Positions 31,795 through 38,921 of a stretch of 64,000 bases of DNA are shown here, in pieces. The notes under the pieces were generated by a model. It saw only the letters and a program-made list of their open reading frames with translations. It was not told the DNA's origin and ran no database searches. Each line of letters starts with the position of its first letter. Position 1 is the first letter of the stretch. The stretch covers positions 23,665 to 87,664 of the forward strand of contig JAJRSD010000066.1 in assembly GCA_024278975.1 (NCBI GenBank), read 5' to 3'. The position numbers and the translations under genes are program-made. The DNA comes from Bacteroidota bacterium (GTDB lineage Bacteria > Bacteroidota > Bacteroidia > Bacteroidales > Prolixibacteraceae).

Positions 31795-31836
31795 AGTTCA
31801 AAGTTCAAAGTTCAAAGTTTAAAGTTCAAAGTTCCG
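31795..31836. repeat. Heptanucleotide tandem repeat (AGTTCAA)n, ~6 units
   Basis: AGTTCAA AGTTCAA AGTTCAA AGTTTAA AGTTCAA AGTTCCG, immediately 5' of the hydG ATG. Confidence 0.9.
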
Positions 31837-31917
31837 GGTTTCGGTTTGTTAATGCCTAAATAAGGTTTCTTTTTTAAGACTGTTTTTTTTGACTGCGACT
31901 GTTCACTGTAACTGCGA

Positions 31918-32175
31918 CTATTTCTTGGCCAATCCTGATTTTACCGAAACCCCGGAAATATTTCCAAGTTTTCCGGTGAGGTTTCCCAACTCATCGGTGG
32001 TAGCATCAATTACAAGTGTGATAATTGAAGTATTGCCTTTTGCGTTTGGCAATCCGGTACGGGCAAGAATTAAATCTGAAAATTGTGTTAAAACATCATT
32101 TACAACGCCCGAGCACATTTTGCGGTCTTCAACAATTATCCCCACAAAACCCAATCGTTTTTGGTTTTCATTCAT
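31918..32175 (-). CDS. TM1266-family iron-only hydrogenase system regulator
   Basis: 85 aa; KRLGFVGIIVEDRK...VNDVLTQFSDLILARTGLPNAKGNTSIITLVIDATTDELGNLTGKLGNISGVSVKSGLAKK. Confidence 0.85.
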   Translation of the reverse strand: MNENQKRLGFVGIIVEDRKMCSGVVNDVLTQFSDLILARTGLPNAKGNTSIITLVIDATTDELGNLTGKLGNISGVSVKSGLAKK

Positions 32176-32382
32176 TACAAAAAATTTATGCGGAAATTAA
32201 ATGGAAGAGAAGGGTATGATTTTAACAGACCATTAATCAATAATAACTAATCAATAATAAATTAATAACTTTCCCTAAAGTCAGTTTCCACCTTCCCGCA
32301 GGATTTCGATTTCAGTACAAATGTAAGTTATAAAAATGGATAATTATATGAGAAAAGTCGGTCTGTTTTTATGTTGTACAAC

Positions 32383-33777
32383 TTATTTTACAATGGTATT
32401 ATTATTGATATAAAAAATTACAGGCACAGCCATCGGAACAGATTCTTTTTTATTTCCGGTTTCCCCGGGAATCCAGTCGGGCATTAGTTTTGCAACTCGC
32501 AGCGCTTCGTTATCCAAAATTGCACTAACACCTTTTTTAATTTTGAAATCTGAGAGTTTCCCATTTTTATCAACAACGAATGATACATAAACCTTACCTT
32601 CAATTTGTTGTTTTAATGCCTCTTCTGGGTATTTAATATTTCTTGTGAAAAACAGACTCAAAGCACTTTTGCCCCCGGGATATTGTGGCATTTTTTCAGC
32701 AATAAAAAATAGCTTGTTCTCCCTCGGGAATGGAAATTCCCAAAAAAATGTTTCATAGTCGGTTTGCGTTTTTTTGTAACGTATATTTTCATGTTTTACA
32801 GTTAAATCGCCTAACCAAATAACCTTATTTTTATTAACCGGAAAAGTTAAATTTATGATAGATTCTTTTGGAGCTCCGTCAAAAAACATTGGCTTAAATG
32901 CAGGTAAATTATTTACCCAATCTAATATTATATCACGAAGAAGTTCTTTACGGGGAAATTGATAATCATTCAAACTTGCATTCCCGGCAGAGTCTAAATT
33001 CAAGATAACATTGCAAATATCTGCACTATTCGATTCCGAATTAAAATCAAAATTTATCTTATCAATTTCCGACTTTAAATTATTTTGTCCCCCAGCAAAA
33101 ACAGGTTCATTAATAAGTTGAACGCAATCAATTTTGTTGCCTGAAATATCGAAACATTTTTCAGAAATCAACTTCCCCGTTTTGTATTTCATTTTTCTTT
33201 TTACCTTTTCTCCATCTAAAAAGTAAACAAGCGATTTACCATCTTTTACACCGTTTAAATAATTTATTTCGTATGTTTCCCGACCGTTTTTATCATAATA
33301 TATTGTCTTGCCATTTTTGAGTCCTCTATTAAAATTACTCTCTTCATTAATTGAACCATTTTTATAAAAGTGCAAAAGTTTTCCCTCCAAAACACGGTTG
33401 TAAGTTCCTTTAAAAAACACCTCTCCCGTTTCGTAAAACCCCGTAAAATCACCAACCTTATATCCATATTCGTAATTCTCCTCGAGTTCACGTTTCCCAT
33501 TCTCGTACAGCTTATAATATTTACCGTGCGGAAAAACATCCCCCTTTTTCCAAAGTTTATTAAAATTATTTGCCGTCACAGGACTAACGGAACTTACCAT
33601 TTCCCAATACTCCGTTAATTTTCGTGAATTCTTATTATAAAACTTTACAATAATTTTGCTCTCATCAGTTGGGTGAGACTCTATTTTTAATAACTTATCG
33701 AAGGTTAAAACTTGTGCCGAAATAATTTGAAAAGTAAAAAGAAATATAATAAACGGGACTAAACATTTAAATTTCAT
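32383..33777 (-). CDS. TonB C-terminal domain protein with MORN/YwqK-like repeats
   Basis: N-terminal repeats (G.YKLYENGKRELEENYEYGYKVGDFTGFYETGEVFFKGTY...) and C-terminal PQYPGGKSALSLFFTRNIKYPEEALKQQIEGKVYVSFVVDKNGKL. Confidence 0.9.
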   Translation of the reverse strand: MKFKCLVPFIIFLFTFQIISAQVLTFDKLLKIESHPTDESKIIVKFYNKNSRKLTEYWEMVSSVSPVTANNFNKLWKKGDVFPHGKYYKLYENGKRELEENYEYGYKVGDFTGFYETGEVFFKGTYNRVLEGKLLHFYKNGSINEESNFNRGLKNGKTIYYDKNGRETYEINYLNGVKDGKSLVYFLDGEKVKRKMKYKTGKLISEKCFDISGNKIDCVQLINEPVFAGGQNNLKSEIDKINFDFNSESNSADICNVILNLDSAGNASLNDYQFPRKELLRDIILDWVNNLPAFKPMFFDGAPKESIINLTFPVNKNKVIWLGDLTVKHENIRYKKTQTDYETFFWEFPFPRENKLFFIAEKMPQYPGGKSALSLFFTRNIKYPEEALKQQIEGKVYVSFVVDKNGKLSDFKIKKGVSAILDNEALRVAKLMPDWIPGETGNKKESVPMAVPVIFYINNNTIVK

Positions 33778-33903
33778 TGTATAAGAATATTAATTAAATG
33801 GTTACTAACAAACATAAAGTTTTAATTTCTGAATAACAATTATTCGACATATTTTATTGAATATAAAAACACTACTTTTAGCTATTCAAAAATTAACCGA
33901 AAA

Positions 33904-34953
33904 TTGGATAAACAAGAAATTATACAACTTCTGCAAAGCAAAGGTGAGGAACGAACTCAACTTCTGAAGAAATCTCGTGAAGTAAAAGAGAAGGTAGTTG
34001 GGAATAAAGTCTATTTCCGCGGGCTGATTGAATTCTCAAATATCTGCTCGAAAGATTGTTTGTATTGCGGAATTAGAAAAAGTAACACAAACGTTATCCG
34101 GTACAGTGCAACCGACAACGAGATTTTAGAAGCCTGCCGGTTTGCGTGGGAAACCCGGTTTGCTTCGGTGGTTTTACAATCGGGAGAAATTTCGTCGCCT
34201 GAATTTGTAAAGCGTGTCGATTATTTACTGAAAGAAATAAAGCAACTCTCTAATAACGAGTTGGGAATTACACTAAGTTGCGGCGAACAATCGCGCGAAA
34301 CCTATTTACGCTGGTTCGAAAGCGGGGCACATCGTTTTCTTTTGCGAATAGAATCGTCGAACCGCGATTTGTACTACAAAATCCATCCTAAAAACAACAA
34401 TCATTCATTTGAAAAGCGATTGGAAGCACTGCTATTTTTGAAAGAAACCGGTTATCAGGTTGGAACCGGAGTAATGATTGGATTACCATTTCAAACTTAT
34501 AAAGACCTTGCCGACGACCTGCTGTTTCTAAAAAAACTGGATATTGATATGTGTGGAATGGGACCCTACATTGAACACGAAGATACACCACTTTACGAGT
34601 ACCGCAATTTGTTAATGTCGAAACAAAAGCGATTTGATTTAGCACTGAATATGATTGCAGTTTTACGTTTACTGATGCCCGACATTAATATTGCGGCAGC
34701 AACTGCTTTGCAGGCAATAGACCCGGCAGGTCGCGAAAAAGCACTCGCAGTTGGCGCAAATATTATTATGCCGAATTTAACGCCTGTTGGCTATCGCGAA
34801 GAGTACCAGTTGTACGAAGACAAACCCTGCTTGGATGAGGACAAAGAGTTGTGCAGAAACTGTTTGGAAGCCCGGATTGAATTGTCGGGCTGCGAAATTG
34901 GTTACGATGAATGGGGAGATTCGAAACATTTTATTAAACGAAATGGGAAGTAG
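33904..34953 (+). CDS. hydE: [FeFe]-hydrogenase maturation radical SAM enzyme HydE (TTG start)
   Basis: VYFRGLIEFSNICSKDCLYCGIRKSN; GYQVGTGVMIGLPFQTYKDLADDLLFLKKLDIDMCGMGPYIEHEDTPL. Confidence 0.96.
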   Translation: MDKQEIIQLLQSKGEERTQLLKKSREVKEKVVGNKVYFRGLIEFSNICSKDCLYCGIRKSNTNVIRYSATDNEILEACRFAWETRFASVVLQSGEISSPEFVKRVDYLLKEIKQLSNNELGITLSCGEQSRETYLRWFESGAHRFLLRIESSNRDLYYKIHPKNNNHSFEKRLEALLFLKETGYQVGTGVMIGLPFQTYKDLADDLLFLKKLDIDMCGMGPYIEHEDTPLYEYRNLLMSKQKRFDLALNMIAVLRLLMPDINIAAATALQAIDPAGREKALAVGANIIMPNLTPVGYREEYQLYEDKPCLDEDKELCRNCLEARIELSGCEIGYDEWGDSKHFIKRNGK

Positions 34954-35257
34954 TTTTCAGTCGCAGTCGCAGTTTTCAGAAACAATAAAGAATAGTTTTC
35001 AGTCAAAATGTACTTCCGTTTCGTTTGTCGAATGTAATTCAGTCAAGCATATTTTATTTCGACACTTTCAGGTTTACAAACGCTGAAAGGTCTCTTTATT
35101 AAAATACTGACAGTATTTGAAAAATCTATCAGCGATATAAAATATCGAATGAGAAATAATGAATTTAAAAATTTAAAGAAGATGAAAGAAAGTAGCAATT
35201 TTCAGTAACAGTTCTCATTATTTATATCTTTGAAGTAAATATTGAAAAATAAGAATC

Positions 35258-36694
35258 ATGAAATATCTACTATTGTCTTTTGTAGCAACAGCACTTTTAT
35301 TTAGTGCCTGTACTCAAAAACCGACAACTCCGGAAAAACCAAACATCCTCTTTATTTTTGCTGACGACCAAACTTATCTTGGAGTACACGCACTTGGGAA
35401 CAAAGAAGTAATAACACCAAATTTAGATAAGCTGGCAAATTCGGGTATTACATTTACACATACCTACAACATGGGCGGGTGGAATGGCGCAGTCTGCGTG
35501 GCAAGTCGTGCAATGATGAATACCGGGCGTTTTATCTGGCGTGCAAAAAAATCGGAAAAAAATTATCCGGCAATGAAAGAGAACGGGCAGTTCTGGAGCT
35601 TAATAATGGCAAATGCCGGGTACGATACTTATATGACAGGGAAATGGCACGTAAAACAAGATGCCAACTCAATTTTCGGAACGGCAAAAGATATTCGTCC
35701 CGGAATGCCAAAATCTGTTCCCGAAGCGTATAACCGGCCACAATCGCCCGGAGATACAACCTGGTTGCCGTGGCATAAAAAATATGGCGGATTCTGGCAG
35801 GGTGGAAAACACTGGAGCGAAGTGGTTGGCGACAATACAATTGAATTTCTCGACTCTGCAAAAAATAGCGACAACCCGTTTTTTATGTACATCGCGTTTA
35901 ATGCGCCACACGACCCGCGCCAGTCGCCAAAAAAATATGTCGATATGTATCCTTTGAAAAATGTGTCGGTACCGGTTTCATTTCTTCCAATGTATCCGTA
36001 TAAAGACAGCATTGGCTGCGGACCGGGTTTACGCGACGAAAAACTTGCCCCGTTCCCACGAACTGAATACTCGATTAAAGTTCATCGCCAGGAGTATTAT
36101 GCAATTATTACCCACATGGACGACCAGATTGGGCGTATTATTGCACACCTGAAAGAGACCGGGCAAGATAAAAACACATACATAATTTTTAGTGCCGACC
36201 ACGGTTTGTCGGTTGGGCATCATGGTTTAGTGGGTAAACAAAATATGTTTGACCACAGTATGCGAGTGCCACTTATTATTGTTGGCCCCGATATTCCTGA
36301 AAATCAAAAACGCGATATGCAGGTTTATTTACAGGATGTTATGGCAACTTCGCTCGATTTGGCCGGAATAGAAAAGCCCGAATATGTTGAGTTTAATAGT
36401 TTGATTCCACTTGTAAATAAGGAAATCTCAGACAGTCCGTATTCTGAAATTTACGGTGCTTATATAAAATTTCAGCGAATGGTACGCACCGATAAATTTA
36501 AATTAATTGTATATCCGAAAGCAAAAAAAATACTCCTGTTCGATATGATTAACGACCCGGAAGAGATGAATGATTTAGCCGACAATTCGGAATATACCGA
36601 AGTTAAACAAGAACTTATTGACCGATTGAAAGGAGAACAAAAAATGATGGAAGACCCGCTGGATTTGCATCCGTTTTTTCCTGAGTTGTTTTAA
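35258..36694 (+). CDS. Sulfatase (S1 family), lipoprotein signal
   Basis: PNILFIFADDQTYLGVHALG, GAVCVASRAMMNTGRFIW (C-x-A-S-R), TGKWHV, FSADHGLSVGHHGL. Confidence 0.95.
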   Translation: MKYLLLSFVATALLFSACTQKPTTPEKPNILFIFADDQTYLGVHALGNKEVITPNLDKLANSGITFTHTYNMGGWNGAVCVASRAMMNTGRFIWRAKKSEKNYPAMKENGQFWSLIMANAGYDTYMTGKWHVKQDANSIFGTAKDIRPGMPKSVPEAYNRPQSPGDTTWLPWHKKYGGFWQGGKHWSEVVGDNTIEFLDSAKNSDNPFFMYIAFNAPHDPRQSPKKYVDMYPLKNVSVPVSFLPMYPYKDSIGCGPGLRDEKLAPFPRTEYSIKVHRQEYYAIITHMDDQIGRIIAHLKETGQDKNTYIIFSADHGLSVGHHGLVGKQNMFDHSMRVPLIIVGPDIPENQKRDMQVYLQDVMATSLDLAGIEKPEYVEFNSLIPLVNKEISDSPYSEIYGAYIKFQRMVRTDKFKLIVYPKAKKILLFDMINDPEEMNDLADNSEYTEVKQELIDRLKGEQKMMEDPLDLHPFFPELF

Positions 36695-36738
36695 CTCATA
36701 TAAATTTTAGATTCTGTTTTCTCTCATTTACATCTCTC

Positions 36739-36872
36739 TTATATTAAAGCCACATCGCAAATCACTTCGAGAAGTGCCTGCCATTGTGGTTATTAATTTT
36801 TTGCATTGCAGATTCGAGGTCTCCCCTTTTCTCAATACGAATTCCAAGTGCGCCACTATGTGCTTGATTATT
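36739..36872 (-). pseudogene. C-terminal fragment of a ThDP-dependent (acetolactate-synthase-like) enzyme, frameshifted
   Basis: NQAHSGALGIRIEKRGDLESAMQKINNHNG | ALLEVICDVALI*, resembling the TPP_enzyme_C C-terminus; no remainder of the gene present. Confidence 0.5.
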
Positions 36873-37005
36873 AATTATTTAAACTAATAAAATATTTTTC
36901 GGAGTGAACTCAGTATTTCTCTGTAAAACATTTTTTTAGTTGTTGTAAAGTAAGAGTTAAAAGTACATAAAATTGTATAAAAGTAAGGGTAATAATTTTT
37001 ATTTT

Positions 37006-37143
37006 ATGCCGAAAAGTAAAGGTTGTGTTATTGCGAAATATAATAAAATGAGGGTAAATACTCGCCAGACATATAACAGAATGGTCGATATTTTGATTTT
37101 AGAACAAATCTACCCCGGAAATTTCAGTTGGTTCAATAAGTGA
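37006..37143 (+). CDS. Small ORF, 45 aa, unknown
   Basis: MPKSKGCVIAKYNKMRVNTRQTYNRMVDILILEQIYPGNFSWFNK; isolated; below ORF-track length threshold. Confidence 0.2.
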   Translation: MPKSKGCVIAKYNKMRVNTRQTYNRMVDILILEQIYPGNFSWFNK

Positions 37144-37267
37144 ATTAATAATAAGTTGTAAAGTCAAAACACTTCAAAACGTGAATCTCGGTTAACATTA
37201 AATAATTAGCACTATTCTATCTATTACTTATTTAGAATTAATAAATTTAACATATATTGCATCCGAT

Positions 37268-37342
37268 ATGAAAAACACCGATTTAAATATTAAGAATTGT
37301 TGTAGTCTTCTAAAAAATGAGGAGGGTGTTTTGCGTATATAA
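37268..37342 (+). CDS. Candidate cysteine-sensing leader peptide (24 aa)
   Basis: ATG...TAA: MKNTDLNIKNCCSLLKNEEGVLRI, tandem TGT TGT at 37298-37303, upstream of a terminator and cysK. Confidence 0.6.
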   Translation: MKNTDLNIKNCCSLLKNEEGVLRI

Positions 37343-37373
37343 ATTGAAACTATTATTTAATTATAACCAAAAG

Positions 37374-37404
37374 CCTTTCTGAAAAATCAGAGAGGTTTTT
37401 TTTT
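37374..37404 (+). terminator. Intrinsic terminator in the cysK leader (candidate attenuator)
   Basis: CCTTTCTGA-AAAA-TCAGAGAGG followed by T9; ends ~25 bp before the cysK ATG. Confidence 0.85.
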
Positions 37405-37429
37405 AACCGATTTTTAAAGCAAAATTATC

Positions 37430-38341
37430 ATGAGAGCAAAAAACATTTTGGAAATCATTGGAAACACACCCCATGTACGTATAAACAGATTGTACCCAAA
37501 AGATTATGAAGTTTGGGTGAAAGTTGAAAGAACTAATCCGGGAGGAAGTATTAAAGACCGTATCGCACTTTCGATGGTGGAAGATGCCGAGGCAAAAGGA
37601 ATTTTAAAAAAGGGCACCGTAATTATCGAACCAACCTCTGGAAATACCGGAATTGGACTGGCTTTGGTTGCGGCAGTAAAAGGATATCGTTTAATTCTTA
37701 CAATGCCCGAATCTATGACAATTGAACGTAGAAAGGTTTTGCAAGCACTGGGCGCAGAATTGGTTCTTACTCCAAAAGAGAAAGGAATGAATGGTTCTAT
37801 TTTGAAAGCAGAAGAATTGGCATCTCAAATCTCTGATTCATGGATTCCTTTGCAATTCGATAATCCTGCAAATGTTGATGTCCATCGGAAAATTACTGCA
37901 CAGGAAATTATTAAAGATTTTCCTGAAGGGTTAGATTATCTGATTACAGGAGTTGGAACAGGCGGACATATTACAGGTGTTGCCGAAGTTCTAAAGCAGA
38001 AATTTTCTGGTTTAAAAGTATTTGCTGTTGAACCCGATGGAAGTCCGGTAATTGGTGGTGGTCAGCCCGGACCACATGCAATTCAGGGAATTGGAGCAGG
38101 TTTTATTCCTAAAAATTTAAATACTGATTTGTTGGACGGAACTATTCAGGTTAGTAAAGAGGAGGCTTTTGAATACACGCAAAAAGCTGCAAAAAAGGAA
38201 GGTCTGTTTGTCGGAATATCTTCAGGTGCATCGCTTGCAGCAGTTGCTAAAAAAGTAAAAGAGTTGCCGGCAGGTTCGCGTATATTAACTTTTGCATACG
38301 ATTTGGGAGAACGGTACCTTTCTGTTGAAGGTTTGTTTTAG
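37430..38341 (+). CDS. cysK: Cysteine synthase
   Basis: [30 protein letters not shown] (PLP Lys), [31 protein letters not shown]. Confidence 0.97.
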   Translation: MRAKNILEIIGNTPHVRINRLYPKDYEVWVKVERTNPGGSIKDRIALSMVEDAEAKGILKKGTVIIEPTSGNTGIGLALVAAVKGYRLILTMPESMTIERRKVLQALGAELVLTPKEKGMNGSILKAEELASQISDSWIPLQFDNPANVDVHRKITAQEIIKDFPEGLDYLITGVGTGGHITGVAEVLKQKFSGLKVFAVEPDGSPVIGGGQPGPHAIQGIGAGFIPKNLNTDLLDGTIQVSKEEAFEYTQKAAKKEGLFVGISSGASLAAVAKKVKELPAGSRILTFAYDLGERYLSVEGLF

Positions 38342-38650
38342 AGCATTTATTTTCAGTATGAATCTCACTCAGAAAGAATCTTCGTTTCAATCAAAAAAAA
38401 ATGGTATAATCTTTGTTACGTTTCACGAAATATTTCTCCAATAAAATCGTTTATAATTTGTTGGAGATTTTAGCTAAACAAGATATAATTTCAGAATATA
38501 ATGAGCAAGAATAGTAATAGGGGAAACTTGATGATAAAGATAAAAAGAACTGTCTGGGTAGTTAAGGTGGGAATTTATTCTTCTGGTTTTATTAACGAAC
38601 ATCATAAGTCAGAATCAAAACCCTGGAAAATTAAGGTTGTTTTAAACTAA

Positions 38651-38692
38651 AAAAAAGCTCTGGTTTCTAAATTAACCAGAGCTTTTTTTTTA
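38651..38692. terminator. Strong bidirectional terminator hairpin
   Basis: AAAAAAGCTCTGGTTtctaaattAACCAGAGCTTTTTTTT. Confidence 0.85.
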
Positions 38693-38742
38693 CTCCTCCC
38701 CTTGGGGGAGGTTGGGAGGGGTTGGGGGAGGTTGGGAGGGGC
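38693..38742. repeat. G-rich intergenic repeat
   Basis: CTCCTCCCCTTGGGGGAGGTTGGGAGGGGTTGGGGGAGGTTGGGAGGGGC: GGGGGAGGTTGGGAGGGG twice in tandem. Confidence 0.85.
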
Positions 38743-38753
38743 TTCTTTCTATT

Positions 38754-38921
38754 TAGTCTCTGCAAGAAAACTGTCGAATTTTATGAAATGAATTATTTTG
38801 GATGAGATTTTTACTTTTTGGAAAAGAAGTGATGCCTGAGCATCAGTGAATTGAGAAAAATAAAAATATCGCCATCCCGATATATCGGGACTAATTTTGT
38901 AGAGTTTTCTTGCAGAGACTA
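38754..38921. repeat. MITE-like element with 19-bp perfect terminal inverted repeats
   Basis: TAGTCTCTGCAAGAAAACT (38754-38772) and AGTTTTCTTGCAGAGACTA (38903-38921); the right end overlaps the carB stop codon. Confidence 0.7.

Noticed and set aside
31795-31836. Heptamer repeats considered as a CRISPR array
   Set aside because: 7-bp units without spacers; a microsatellite. No CRISPR array or cas gene was seen in the window.
37268-37342. Leader peptide end LLKNEEGVLRI looks a little like an ACT-domain start (LVENEPGVLxRI)
   Set aside because: Too short and stops immediately; with Cys codons, terminator and cysK downstream, an attenuator reading is better supported, although a relic ACT fragment cannot be fully excluded.
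38875-38890. Palindrome TCCCGATATATCGGGA considered as carB terminator
   Set aside because: No T-tract on the relevant strand; better regarded as internal structure of the inverted-repeat element.
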